From Diphasiastrum complanatum (Eukaryota > Streptophyta > Lycopodiopsida > Lycopodiales > Lycopodiaceae): 64,000 nucleotides of DNA. The notes beneath the pieces are model-generated. The model was not told where the DNA came from, searched no databases, and saw only the letters and a list, made by a program, of their open reading frames with translations. Shown in pieces: positions 1 to 13,136 of the stretch. Numbering within the stretch: the first letter of the stretch is position 1; the number at the start of each line of letters is the position of its first letter. The position numbers and the translations under genes are program-made. The stretch is taken from positions 10,074,293 through 10,138,292 of the forward strand of contig CM055108.1 in NCBI GenBank assembly GCA_029204225.1. The letters run 5' to 3'.

Positions 1-2245
1 CCCATGGGCACAAATCTCCACGTGACAACAAGTTAATCATCTTCATCTCCTTTGATGCTTGATGTGCTTGAATCTAAGATTGAAGGTGGATAGGAAATAC
101 CCGTACGCGTAGCCTAATTTATCAATGGTGATATCTTTCAACTCATTTGCATTGTGAGATATTTGGACAATTGTCCATTACTCCTTTGTGAATATGAGCT
201 ACGAGTATTGCTAATGCTATGTCTCATGTGCTAGGTCTAGTGCAAGCCTCGATATCATGGGTAATGCAAACCTGTGCTCGCAACCTCATACTCTCACTTA
301 AATAATAAAAGGTGGAACTGTATTTAAGCTTTGAGTTGTGGGAGTACAATGTATAGGCTTTGAGTTGTGTTGTACATCCAACGTATAACAATCAACTCAA
401 CATGGCATTCAAGGCAGTTTCATATGCAAGGGGGATAAGTGGAGAGGGCCCAAATATCTCTATTTTGATTGGTTGAAGCCACTCCAAATGGCCTCCACCA
501 CATGAGGTGCTATTTTTGAAGCGAACTCCCCTCTCAAGCACATTTATCCCATGTTGACATCCATTCCTACCACACAAAATGCAATCTAGGGGAGGGTTAC
601 TTACCTTCCTTAGATGACATCCTATGTGGTAGGAATGGATGTCATCTAAGTAACCCTCCCTTGGATGGCATCCTATGTGGTAGGAATGGATGCCAACATG
701 GAATAAATGCACTTGAGAGGGGAGGTAGCCTATAGATTCACTTGCCTCCATGTCGTTGCTGGGACCAAGGGCCCATATTCAATGAATGCCACAAAATCAA
801 TATCCAAATTCAAATTCACCACTTGCACTTGTAGCCAAAAAGTGGCCTTGTGTGAAATCCCAATGCTCCTCTAATGGGGGTAAGAAGTCCATTTTTGTTT
901 CAATGTGCTTAGGCCCCCCCTCCATGTGAAACCACCCTTAACTCAAACCTCATAGCCAACATAAAGCATACAACTTCTAGATTTTGGAGCCCACGAGTGT
1001 CCCTTGCCAAGTGAGAAAGATTCTACCCTAGGTCTCCATTGCCGCTCTTATCCCCTCTTAGATTGATGCCTTTCCAATCACAACTTTAGCTACAAGCTAG
1101 GTGCAATGTCAAGCAAGGGGGAGCTCTTGCCTCCATTGTGGTTTCCCATCACCTTGCATTGAGGGTGAGACCCAACTTGTATTTAGGGTGAGACCCCAAC
1201 TTGTAGCTAATGTTGTGGGTCGAGAATAGGATTGATCCAACTCGGTTATAATTTAGAGCTACTTATTGGGTAAAAAGGGCTTTTTGATTGTTAAGGGAAG
1301 TGCAACTTCGCCCACGTATTAAGCACTCGTCGTCATTCATTGGTGCAGGAGGAGGCTCTGCTTTTATGGGTGTAATGCATTGCAATGGCAACCTTAGGAG
1401 GTGTTAGAAACGTACATGCAACGTGCCATTCTGGTCATGTCCACGTGGGCAGCACCAACCGAACTCAGCATTCCTTCCTGCCTTAGCTGCACCCTCCTGC
1501 AGCTTTCCATGTATAATAAGCCAACGATACGACAGGAAAAATCGGCTATGGCATCTGAAATAGAAAAGAAGCAACAAGTCTATCCAGCTACTGGCAAACA
1601 GGCATAGGCCTTCTGATTAAAGAGTATAAGACAAGACAAATTTCTCTTGCAGTCTTTGTGATGATTGATGTATTCGTGATCCCTTGCAAAGTGGAGAGAG
1701 CAGTTTGTTATAGTTTACGATCGTAGTTTCTGGGTGGATCGTAGCGGGTCTTTGTTTTAAACAGGTTAGTTGTTCCATTACTTGTCTTGAGTATGTTTGT
1801 GTGAAAGAGTTGGGCTGTTTTAGATCATTGGTGAAAGTTTTGCTGTTGGGCAGTCAGTTGATATCTTGAGATAGAACTGGGCTGGTGCATGGGAGAAGTG
1901 CATGAAATATTTCGCGAGAAGATAATGGTTTTGTTGCATACGGCTTTACGGTTTAGCAAGGAACAGGCAAGAACTGTTACTATGCGGCACATGTTACCAG
2001 CTTTTTCTTTCTTCCAAGAACAAAAGTAGAAGGATATTGCTGTGACAACAAAGAAAGGTTGAAGCTGTAGAGGTTCCAAAATTCCTTGAATTTATACGCT
2101 GCCTCTGGATTCATTCTATTGTAAACTTTGTAAATGATGTGCCGGAAGAGAATATTTAGCCATACTTGTTTGTTTGTTTTTCTTGTTGCAGATTAGATAC
2201 TAGAAAAGGAGTACTTCTATATAACGAACATACGGAGGATTGAGA
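1..2245. other. intergenic region left of the MRS2 gene
   Basis: No coding exon could be supported here. The stretch holds the foldback repeat listed at 500-752, a short direct duplication near 1150-1205 built on the phrase GGGTGAGACCC, and the 5' flank of the magnesium-transporter gene. A pyrimidine-rich stretch ending in TTGTTGCAG at about 2181-2190 could be the acceptor of an intron in the 5' untranslated region, with the start codon 56 bases further on. The matching donor was not identified, so this is only a suggestion. Confidence 0.5.
500..752. repeat. long imperfect foldback (inverted repeat), MITE-like
   Basis: The left arm, starting about 526 with ACTCCCCTCTCAAGCACATT, is matched on the opposite strand by a right arm ending near 727. 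The arms share the phrases CCATTCCTACCACA and GGGAGGGTTAC and pair for roughly 75 to 80 bases. A second inner hairpin is built on GATGACATCC / GGATGTCATC around 614-650. Weaker pairing continues outward to about 500 and 752. A non-autonomous foldback or MITE is the likely source; no target duplication was identified. Confidence 0.6.
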
Positions 2246-3632
2246 ATGTTAGATGAGAAGTCTCCCCTTCTTCCTCGTCTGCAGCAGGAGGCTGGAATAC
2301 ATCCTGCTTCAGGAAGGGGCAACCTCCAAGGAGTGGAGTGGGGAGGTTTGAAGAAGAGAGGACTGGGAGCGCGATCATGGATCAGGATAGATAACAGAGG
2401 GCATGTGCAGGTGCTGGAAGTGGATAAAGTCACGATTATGAGGAAATGTGAGCTTCCTGCTCGAGATCTTCGCTTGCTGGACCCCCTGTTCGTATATCCT
2501 GCCATGATTCTGGGGAGGGAAAAGGCAATTGTGGTCAACTTGGAGCAAATCCGGTGCATTATCACCGCAGAAGAAACATTGCTGCTTAACTCTCTAGATA
2601 ATTACGTGCTGCAATACGTGAACGAGCTGCAGCGGAGGGTGACTGCTAATTGCGACATGGATGTGCAGGGCTTCAAGTGGCGATCGCCACAGACCTGGAC
2701 AGCCAACAACGAGGATAGTAGAGTTCACAAGCTAGTCGATCTTGCTGGCTTATACCACACTGAGAAGTTCAATGACTATTCACCCAGTAGCTTGCCATTT
2801 GAATTCAAAGCCTTGGAGGTGGCTCTTGAAGCTGCAAGTTCTTTCCTCGACACACAGGTGTGTTACCCGCTCATCACTCTATTTCTGTAGCAAGTTTGAT
2901 ATTCTTACCAGAATGTGGAATGATTCTGGCTGCTATGCTAGTTCGAAAGTGATACAGCGTAGGAGGTTGAATACTTGGAATTTTCACACTCTCACCAATA
3001 AATGAATCAGAATAATATCTCTATGCACACACTACGGACAAGCTATGCCAATGCAGCAGCCCAGATTGCGACATTACTATTCTCATTCCCACTCGAACAA
3101 TCATTTCAGATAGTTTCCTTGAACGCCAGCACAAACAACTCCTTTTGATGTTTGCATTAAATTCCTGCCTCTGTTATCTGGTTCATGGGTCCCTGGGTCG
3201 CAGGTGATTTGAATGCAGGAATTGATCAGATGTTTTTTTTATGGGGGAATGGATCAGATGTTTTTTTTATGGGGGAATCCTGCAATAGAAGATGGCTCAA
3301 CTGTCCAGGAATTGAGATTTGAATTGATTCTAGTTTCATGTATGAGGGAGTGTATTTTCTAGTGAACCTTTTATTGGGAAATCTTGTCAAAATAGATGGT
3401 GAGACACTTAGGCCTAGCCATTTTTATGGAGGATGACCCAAGGATGCCTAACACCCTCACCATTTTTTATCACAATATAGATATGGTGACCACTTATGAC
3501 TCACTCCACCCCTTTTCTCTTTAAAGAAAAGTGCACCCTTTCTCTATTTAAAAAAAAGGTGGGAATCACATATGAGTTGTATCTTTTCCCCTCCTCCCAA
3601 GTATAAGGACCCAACCAAACTCACTCACTCAC

Positions 3633-3694
<62 letters not shown>

Positions 3695-4440
3695 GGAGAC
3701 CATCTATGCCATTCCACTCTTTCTCTCTTTAAAAATGTGGGAAGTACATATGACTTGTCTCTTTCTCTCGTCTCTCTTCCCAAGTGTTGGGGGGATCACT
3801 CATTCTTTCTCTCTCCCTCCAAATGAGGACCAACTCTTTTTTATAGTGCATTTTGTGGTCGATAAAAGTTTATGAATTATTATATGGCAGCCCTTCAACA
3901 CTTTTATGACCTCAAGCCTTGATAGCTCTTTTTCACAATTTAATACAGTTCAAAAATTCAAGGCACACTTCAAATGAATATTTTACATATGGGAGAATGA
4001 ATTTTTCAATGACCTTTCCATTGGGTCATCCTACCATAAAAATAGTTTGGCCTAAGCATCTTTTAGGACAAGATTTTCCAATGAAAAGGTCATTGAAAAG
4101 TTCATTCCAAAGGATGAGTGATGCAACTAAAAATGACAAATTAAGTGTAATCTCTTGTACATGGGAACTACCTATGATTCACTCCTTGTTTTCTCTCTCT
4201 AAAATAGTGGGGACCACATATGGGTTTTCTTTTCTCTCCTCCTTAAGTGTGGGAAACTAGTCAAAATCCTACGTGGCTCAGTCAAAAAGCATAAAATGTG
4301 TTTTGTCTTTTATTGTTGACATTCTCTTTCTCTTTTTCCAAGTGAAGACTTATCTATGCCACTCCACTCTTTCTCTCTCAAAATGTGGGACCACATATGA
4401 CTTGTCTTTTTCTCTTTTCTCTCTCTTAAGTGTGGGAGCC

Positions 4441-4509
<69 letters not shown>

Positions 4510-4921
4510 CATAGCAGATTTTATGATTCTTAAAAGTTTGTGAATTATTTTATGGGGGCCCTCCAACATTTTTATGACCCAAGTGATAATGGCTATTTTG
4601 CACAACTTGATACACTTCATAAAAAATAGAAGGGCACACTTCATATGAATCTTTTGCATATGGGAGAATGAACTTTCCAATGACTTTTCCATTGGGTCAT
4701 CCTACCATTCATAAAAGATGGTTTGGTCTCATTGAATTTGGGGTAGGATGGCTCATTGGAAAGTTCATTGGGGAATTGATTTCCTTATGTAAAGGATGAG
4801 TTATGCTAACCAAAATGGCAAATTAAATGTAATCCCTTTCTACATGGGGACCATCTAGGATTTACTCCACTTTCTCTCTCTAAAATAGTGGAGACCACAT
4901 GATCTCTCTCTCTCTCTCTCT

Positions 4922-4990
<69 letters not shown>

Positions 4991-7900
4991 CCCTAACACT
5001 TACCACGAGCAAGCTATTAGAATAATGCATAGAGTGGGAACCAGCAGAGGATGAAGCCATATATGAAGTAAAACTCTTTTTTTTTTTTGGAATAAATGTG
5101 TTAGAGTGGCCAAGGAACCGACTGTGAAAAGTTATGATCCAAAATATACTTAATGGATCTTTGATCTTGGGTCAATTTGATCAACACATCTAGAAATACT
5201 TAGAAGGTAGAAATCAACAATTTTAGCATGCTGGTCTTGGATAAATCACATAGATCTGATCATGAACATAAAAATTATTGTCCCTATTTGTACAACAGTA
5301 GTAGCCTACTGTCCTTCACACGTGTGGATTCAAGATCTACAAGAAAATCAACATTCTACATATAGAAACTCAAGATACATGAGCAAATGACATGAGATGG
5401 ACATAGAATCAACAAAGATGAGATCTCCACACAAATGATCAACTAATGAATATGTTCTCCACGCGGGTACAACTATTTATAGTAGCCAATATGTCATTTG
5501 GCCCTATTCTCCAACTATGCCCAAAAATGGCAACTTCTAGGTACCAAAAACTAAAAAAACTACTAGTCCGAATGCAATATGAGACATGTTGAAGCTCCAC
5601 TTCCTTTGCCATGACTTGTTCTCTCACAACGTGATATGCCACCTCAATATGCTTGCTCGCCCTAGCATGAAAAATAGGATTGCTTGCCAATCTTTGGGCT
5701 GAAATGTTGTCACAAAAGATGATTGGAATCTCTGAAAAATCTAGCAAGTGAAAATCACTTACCATCATCTTGATCCATAACATCTCCTTTGCACAAGATG
5801 TAAGTGCTTTGTACTCAGCCTCACTAGATAACAATGAGATAGTAGCTTGCTTTTTCGACATCCAAGAGATATCTCCATCACCTATAAAGATAGCATGTGC
5901 ACTTATGGACTTCCTATTCATTTGATCTCCTACAACATCTGAATCTGAAAATCCAAACAAGTTAGGTGATGATCCTCCATAAACAATGCCAAAATTTTGA
6001 GTTCCCAAGATATATCTCAAAACCCTTTTTCCTAGCTTCCAATGCTCCTCACTAGGATCTTGCATAAATTGGCTTAATCTACCAACACAATAGCTTAGAT
6101 CAGGTCTTGTGATGGTTAGATATATGAATGAACCAACTAGCTTTCTATAGAAAGTAATGTCCTTGAAGGATCTTTCATTACCTCTTATAGTTAGCTTACA
6201 TTTGACTCTGCTGGTGTATCACAGGACTTTGCATTTACCATATGAAATCTTTCTAGAATAGAATGAGCATACTTCTCTTGACATATGAATGTAGATTGAG
6301 AAGTTCTAAATACCTCGATTCCCAAGATATAATACAAATGTCCAAGATCATACACCTCAAACTCCTTCTTGAGTGCAATCCTGATATCAGTTATATCTTG
6401 ATTGTTGCTTTCACTCAATATGATATCATCCACATAGATTAGAAGAATAGCAACCTGTTTCCAGCAAATCTATAATAGAGTGAATGATCATACTCACTCA
6501 TAACAAAATTTTGAAAGAGTAGAAAAGTGTTAATCTTGGCATACCAACTCCTGGGTGCTTGCTTCAGGGTAAGTGATGCATGTCTGAAATGTGCAGTTCT
6601 AGCTTTGATTTTGAATGGAGGCAGGAATCAGTAGCACCCATTTGTGTAATGTCCATAGAAAGTGTCAACACTGCCTCCCTGCTTGGGTGCTATTATACCA
6701 AGTTTTGTGCAAGAGACGTAGAGAGAATATACTGCAAAATGTAAAGATAATCTGACGTATAGCTGATGTATAGTAGTAGCTGAATGAAAATCCCACAAGT
6801 CAAGTATATCTAAGCATCTGAGCTGAAGCTGTGCTAAACTGGTCTCAAGCTGAAGCTGTGCTAAACTGGTCTCAAGCTACTGTCTAATCTAATAACGTTT
6901 TTTTACCTTGCCATCAAGAAAGCTCATGCATAATTATCCATAGCATTGTTTTCAGTTCATTTTTCTTTTAACAGTAGGTGATATATCACTGTGCACCATA
7001 GACAGATATGGAGCTATCTGTGTGTTGTTTGCTGCTGTTGATTGTGACGGAACTGCTACAATTACGTTTAAGCAAAATCAGTTTGGTCGTGAATGGTGAT
7101 TTTCATGCAGGCAGCAGAACTGGAGGAAGAAGCATACCCGCTATTGGATGAACTTGCCTCCAAAATTAGCACATTAAATCTAGAACGTGTACGCAGACTT
7201 AAGAGCAGACTTGTTGGTTTGTCAACTCGGGTACAGAAGGTATGGTAATTTGCAACGATTAGCTTAGACTCATCTTACACAAAATTTATAGCTTTATTTC
7301 GTTCTGCAAAATGAGAAGCTGCATTACTGTGATTCATTTGAGGCACTTTAATGGTGTGAGCTTAACAATTAGTCTTAGTCATCGTTGCGATCTCCTGTTA
7401 AATACAAGAAATATCACTAGTCCATGGTTTTATCACAGGTGCGAGATGAGATTGAACAACTGATGGACGATGATGAGGATATGGCTGAAATGTATCTTTC
7501 AGAAAAGAAGGAGCGAATGGATGCTGCATACCAGAAAGATCAGGTTTTTCAAAGTCAGACCTCTTTTGGTGCTGGCAGGTCCGTCTCTGCTCCGGTGTCT
7601 CCTACCTGCTCTCCTGAAAATTCGCGTGCTTTGGAAAAGGCGTTAAGTTTTGGAAAGAATCGTCTTCAAAGTAGAAGCAGCTCAGAGAGTGGGGTTGAGC
7701 AAGTAGAGGAGCTTGAAATGCTACTCGAGGCTTATTTTGTGGTGATTGATGGGACACTCAACAAGCTATACTCAGTAAGCAGTTCATGCCTATTGTTCTC
7801 CAAGTTTAATCTATATAACTTCCTGGCCTGCTCTGATCTGTTTACGTGTTAGGGAGTATAGATATCCTGCATGGTTTTTCTCACAGCTGCTCCTTAAGGG

Positions 7901-9380
7901 CATTGTCACCACCACCTCCCAAAAGAGTTCAAATGACCCAAGCAAGTGCGTCACAAGTAATGCAGCTTCATGGAGATGCTCTGCCATTTTTCTTGGATTG
8001 ATCATGAATCGTGACGAAGATATGAGATGTCTTGCATTTTTAACATAAAGTCTCATCTAGTCGTGCTTGTTTAAAAGCTCCCAACCATGAATACAAAGCC
8101 CATCCAGAGTATTTTAAGCGATTATTAGGCGAAGTTATCTCTAGTGTAAAATTTTGTGGGACCAAGAGTTTTGTTAAGCGCAAAGAAGTGACTTAATGCT
8201 TAGAAAAAACATGTTACTGTGGTGTTTTGTTTATACTTGTTCTATTTTGAGCTTGGGCAATTACCCACTACGGGAATGTGTTTGCTAAGACCTGATTTTT
8301 TTTACCTTCATTGAGATCTAATAAGCTCTTGTGAGCCAGCAAAACCTGAGAACTTTACAATGCTGTCAAAAAATGATTGAATGTGCTGGCATTGCTTGCT
8401 TGGTCTTGAGTATTGATTAGAAGTTAGAACTTCTAGGGGAGTGTTTTAAGGTTTTGCAAAATATTGGTTCACGAGACTCGGAGGCTCTGCAGATTATGCA
8501 TACTTAATGGAAGGGCAGTTGGTTTGATGGTGACGGTATTTTGCAAGAGTTAATCCATAAGAAAGCAAGATCTTCAGCCGTACTGGATCATTCCGTTAGT
8601 AACTCAATTCAAACTGTAAGGGTACCAATTGTATGTGAAACTAGAACTTGAGTCGAATGTAGCTCGACAGTGCTAATGCACTAGGTAGTTTAAACTAGAC
8701 GAGTGGGAAGATAGATTTTGAACCGAAAATTTTCGTAACTGCGAAAGTTCAACCCAGTCATATATTCAAACGAGGGTCAGATTGTAATTCACACATAAAT
8801 GTAAGTTGGTCCTGTCTTTGTCTTTATATCTGATATTAGCGAATCTTGCCTTTTGAGTACCTCCTTGAGATGATGGTAGAAAGCAGTAGAAATTGACTAC
8901 GACTCTATGATGGGAGGACCTTATAGCCATGGGCGACGCCTTGTGGTGCTTGTGTGCAGTTGAAGGAGTATATTTCCGACACAGAAGATCTGATAAACAT
9001 CCAACTTGTAAGTTGTGCTTATTTTTCCCCTACCCCTTGACATGCACAGGATGTAATTCTGGAGCTCATGTTTTGATGAGTGATTATAGTAGTACTATTG
9101 AGTGAATAATCAGGAAATGATTTGAAATATGTGTTCTGTTTTTCCATAGGACAATGTGAGAAACCAGCTGATCCAGATTGAGTTACTCCTCACCTCTGCA
9201 ACTTTTGTAATTGGCATATTTGGAGTTGTAGCTGGCGTCTTTGGCATGAACATCCAAATAGCCCTTTTTGATCAGCCATGGGCTTTCAAGTGGATCCTTA
9301 TTATATCTGGAATGACAGGATTGTGCATGTTTTTCTTGTTTGTATTATTCTTCAGATGGCGAGGATTAATGTCCTTTTAG
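2246..9380 (+). CDS. MRS2: MRS2/CorA-type magnesium transporter (MRS2-1/MRS2-10 clade), five coding exons
   Basis: Coding exons are 2246-2857, 7111-7239, 7439-7774, 8960-9007 and 9150-9380, all joined in phase 0 at GT/AG borders, giving 451 aa, normal for plant MRS2 proteins. The family forms homopentameric Mg2+ channels in plastid, vacuolar or other membranes. The N-terminal part has the conserved GLKKRG, SWIRID and LPARDLRLLDPLFVYP blocks. Exons 2 and 3 give the long helical region (ISTLNLERVRRLKSRL, VRDEIEQLMDDDEDMAEMYL) followed by a Ser/Pro-rich segment containing SVSAPVSP. Exon 5 gives two membrane helices (about residues 391-409 and 419-446) with the signature Gly-Met-Asn at 407-409, followed by a basic tail. 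The ATG at 2246 is chosen because it begins the LDEKSPLLPRL leader typical of this clade. Intron 1 (4,253 bp) is swollen by repeats and a copia fragment, but the coding exons are undamaged. Assignment to the MRS2-1/10 clade is by recalled similarity. Confidence 0.95.
3520..5000. repeat. tandem duplication of about 670 bp with CT tracts, inside MRS2 intron 1
   Basis: Phrases recur at a spacing of about 650-680 bp. ATTGGGTCATCCTACCA occurs near 4020 and 4691, and CTCTAAAATAGTGG near 4196 and 4876. The surrounding 200 bases, including a GGGAGAATGAA segment, align between 3847-4050 and 4514-4731. There are two near-complete units and a partial third. Pure CT runs lie at about 3635-3690, 4443-4505 and 4903-4988. 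Apparent reading frames here are only translated microsatellite. Confidence 0.7.
5439..6640 (-). pseudogene. copia reverse transcriptase/RNase H fragment in MRS2 intron 1
   Basis: Read on the minus strand, this is the end of a copia polyprotein. It runs from KQAPRSWYAKINTF (about 6570), through the reverse-transcriptase box LLIYVDDIILS (about 6450-6415) and the LGHLYYILGIEVF block, to the RNase H region (WKLGKRVLRYILGTQNFGI, FSDSD, SSEAEYKAL, CDNISAQRLASNPIFHAR). A frame break near 6070-6190 separates the two readable blocks, and gag, protease and integrase are absent. The fragment lies antisense to the host gene inside intron 1. A CACACGTGTG palindrome at 5317-5326, just beyond the RNase H end, may be LTR residue. 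Confidence 0.85.
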
Positions 9381-10440
9381 TACCAGAGGGCAATAGCTAT
9401 GCACAATACCTGTGCTAACAAATATCTTGCTTGTGAGACCAGTCGGAAGATCCAAGCCATAAGTCACTGCAATTCACATCATGTCTTCCATTGTAAAGAT
9501 ATGAGTTGTTACTCACATTTGTTAACTAGGTCTGGATTGCTGACCATGGCAGCGCAAAGTTTTTTGGATGCCAGAATATTACAGTTCTTCAATTGCTAGT
9601 TAATGAATTCTGTAGTCTTTGTCGTTTCTGATGTCATCAAGGTTGGATCTTGCCTCTTCTGCTGCTCTTGTGAGAACAAGTTCTCATTGAACAATATCAA
9701 AGGATATCCCATGTGATCCCTCCCAGAATCAAGAACTGGGTGTGAGAACTACAGAATTCTGCTTGAGCAATGAAACTCTCCAACGTATTCTTCAGTGCCA
9801 TTTGTTCAGGATATTGAGTGACTTGACTGCACACCCTCTGTGTTGTTCTGGCAGTTTATCAACATTTATGTAGGGTGTAGCATTGCCTTTTTATATGGGT
9901 ATAGCCATTAGTTGCAGTATTCTAAGCTACCAGGACCAATTTCAGAGATGAGAGCATTTAGATAATAAGAGCATATAGACCTCCATCAACACATGTTTTG
10001 TATAGAGAAACCATATGTAATTCGAAGATTTACATACAAAGATTAAGACATCTCGTGCGCAATTCAAATTTGTGAGTACTGGTCTTTTGGGAGAGCACCA
10101 GAATGCTGTTGCATAGAAAGAATCTGATAATAAAATAGGCAAAAGCTACTAAAGGTAGAAATAGCACAGTCAACATCAATGCCAGAGTAAAAAACTATCA
10201 TTAGATGATTAAAGGGAGAAAATAAGCATAACTCTTCAACTATAACAATATAGTGGGAAGTTACATTCCTTTAAATTAGAAGTGATCTGTCTCAATTAAG
10301 TTAGGGAGAGCTGATCAGAAGTTCATATTAGCCTTTAAAGGATACCTTAAACAAGTGTTTCAAAATCATATGTGACAAGTTGGAAATTCATCTCCTACAT
10401 TATAAGAAATTGAAATGTACTCATCTGGACTCACCCCTTG
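9381..10440. other. 3' flank of MRS2, no gene seen
   Basis: This stretch follows the MRS2 stop codon and presumably includes its 3' untranslated region. Short open frames on both strands resemble nothing I recognise. No repeat structure stood out. Confidence 0.4.
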
Positions 10441-12140
10441 AGTTCTTGAGCCACCGATTGTGCACACCTATGAGCAATAATCAAGGCTTTGGAGATGGTG
10501 GTATCCCATATCACTAACACCCATGCCAATCGTAGGAATGAGTGTCCACAATTTGTGACAGTGGCTAGAGAGATCAATCACCACATACTATCATTGATGG
10601 ATGACATAGCAAATGTCAAAAGTAATCCATGCTAGTATCTTGTAGCTTAACCATAGTTGCCATTCATTACCATCATTTCTTGGAGGCAACAAGGACTAAT
10701 TGTTTAGAATCATAACTTCAGATGACAGATGCACTTATAAACTCCAAATTATGTTGATGCAATAGACAAGGGTATGAAAAGGAATAGTATTGAGACCCTC
10801 ATGTGTCATAAAAGTTGCCAATTTACTACATTCATGAACCAAATGGTGAAATGCTTCTAATGCTCACATGCAACTCAAAAGTAGCAATACTTCCACTATT
10901 GTGGGGATTGTGGCAATTGACTCCCTTGTCTAGAATTTTCACTTAGAAACTGAAAAAAAATAACATACTCCTAATGCAAGTACCGCTTAAATCCCCTCAC
11001 GTACATGAGAACTTTCCCATGTTGCTAGTGCTTTTTACTCTTTCTATCTAGTAGGGTACTCAAATAACCTTGGGAAGGTGAGTCTTCAACAAACCAAGAC
11101 ATGGGTAGAAGAACAAGTGAGGTAAAGCTTGACCATCTACATTGGTGATGTTAGAAGTTAGAATGTGCAAGGCTTGAGACAATGTGGCTACTTTTGTGGT
11201 TAGGGGAATGTTGGAAACTTTGAGCCCATTATTGATAAATGCAAAATTGACAACACTTGAAGGTATTGATTTGAAAGGCAATGAATACAAGTTAGAATCT
11301 TAATACTTGCAAGAGATGCTAATAACTTCACAATTGACAAATTTCTCTTCCTACTCAAGTGGTGGAAATTACAGTAGTGCATTGTAAATCCATCATTATA
11401 GAGATATGCAATAATGTGGCACACACTCTAGGGCAACCAATTATCATTGTCTCCCTTGCCACAAAGAGGTTTTGCTATTAAAAATTTATCAACTTGCACA
11501 AATCAAAACTTGGTATTTATCAACTTGCACAAATCAAAACTATCGATGTAGATTCACCAATTAGCCATCAACTAGGCCACATATAGGAATCATGTTATTG
11601 AACAATTTGCAATGCAAAAAAATTAATGTGACTCTTTTCAAAGTTTTGATATGAGCTTTCATGTCTCCAAAAGTTCTTAATCTTGTCATCAATTTCTCAT
11701 TTTGTTGAGGAAATAACTTTTATTATCCAATGACAAATTGACCTTTGCCACTCAATTGTAGTAGAAGGAGCTCATCCAATTGTAGCAGAAGGACCTCATC
11801 CAACATATAGTGATTCAGTTGTATATGACCATTATGGACACCCTAGCAAGTTGCTCAACCTCTTAATTTGGTTGCGGGAGGACTCCAAAGCCTCAAGAAA
11901 TTCCTCATCTTGGACTTTTACTATAGGTTCTAGTACTTGAAAGTCGTCGTAGTGATTGTCTACACCATGACCATGCTTACATGTTGTCCTTTGGTTTTCT
12001 GCCACAAATAACTGATACATGTAAATTGATGGAAGCTTTTCTATTTTTAACTTGTCTTGGTGGTAAGAATCCTTAATGAACTTGCAATAACTATTCAAAT
12101 ACCCCTTACTCACTTTAATGGTTACCAAAAATGCCATTGC
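10441..12140. other. unrecognised decayed sequence
   Basis: Several minus-strand open stretches (the longest about 100 codons at 11832-12137) are separated by many stops and share no motif I can name. A short direct duplication occurs near 11490-11540 (CAACTTGCACAAATCAAAAC twice). Another, built on CTCATCCAA, lies near 11770-11800. Old mobile DNA is likely but not shown. Confidence 0.35.
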
Positions 12141-12149
12141 CTTTCGTAG

Positions 12150-12730
12150 AACCCAGTGCTTGGTTTCAATGAATCAATGATTATCTATTACAACTCGATT
12201 TTTATTCTATTGTTGTTGACTTAAATGTCTATATAAGTATGATGATTTAAACTACGTAATTATTTCTCTCTATACTGATTATTGTATGCTCTTAAGCAAT
12301 AGTACTTCACTGCTAAAAAATACCAAGTCGAATTTGTCCATAGAATTCGACATGACAAATCTCGGACCAATACATCATTTAGTTGGCATCTAAATCCTTT
12401 GTGATAGACCCAGGAGGCAATTCTTCTAAGCCAACAAAGGTATCTATAACACATTTTGAAAAAAATCGAAATGCATGATTCAAACCTGATTGATTCACCC
12501 ATGGAACTAGGACTTAAACTTAGCAAGGATGTGTGCCGTTTGACACTTGTTGCAATCTTAGATGTGCACACCACTCACTTATCGGCTCGTTGATGTATGT
12601 TGTGCACCAGACTTAATCTGACATACATAGTAAGAACATTCTTTCCATTCATTTTGAATTTTGCATTTCACAATGGAAAGCACTCAAAAGAGCGATGAAG
12701 TACATTGAATCGACAAATAACCAAGCTCTT
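12150..12730 (+). pseudogene. copia reverse transcriptase fragment, stop-riddled
   Basis: The plus strand encodes a degraded copia segment: DLGPIHHLVGI, then a segment with the phrase LIDSPMELGLKLSKDVC split across frames, then CTRLNLTYIV. Many stops and frame changes are present. The same segment is present in opposite orientation at about 30340-30870, so both derive from one copia family. It ends abruptly near 12730 in sequence I do not recognise. Confidence 0.65.
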
Positions 12731-13136
12731 TGTTATTCTGGTTATTTTGCTACTTCTTTAAAGAATCATCTCAAGGTTCAAGTGTGCCAAGGATTGAGGA
12801 GGAGAGACCTTCTCAAGTTGTGATTCCAAAAAGAAACTCAAGAAATATGGTTGATTCCATATGGCTCACATTTGAAGGGAAAGAGGAGCATATCTCATGT
12901 GGTATACATCTCATACTTACTTCTCTTATGTCATTTGATAAATCAATTTGCTTTAGTGAGATCATTGCATCTCAAAATTGAAGTAAAGCCATACTAGTTG
13001 AGTATGAAGTCTCTCTTGAGAACATAGATGATATTCTTAAAAGGTTGAAATTGATTTTAAATCAATTAGAAAGCAAATGGTTATTTCATCAAATGTATGC
13101 TCTTAAGTCATGTAAGAGCAAAAGCGATTTGTTCAC

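Noticed and set aside
392-751. 119-codon minus-strand open frame with internal IHSYHIGCH repeats
   Set aside because: The protein repeat is simply the foldback DNA read through. No motif, and the DNA structure explains it.
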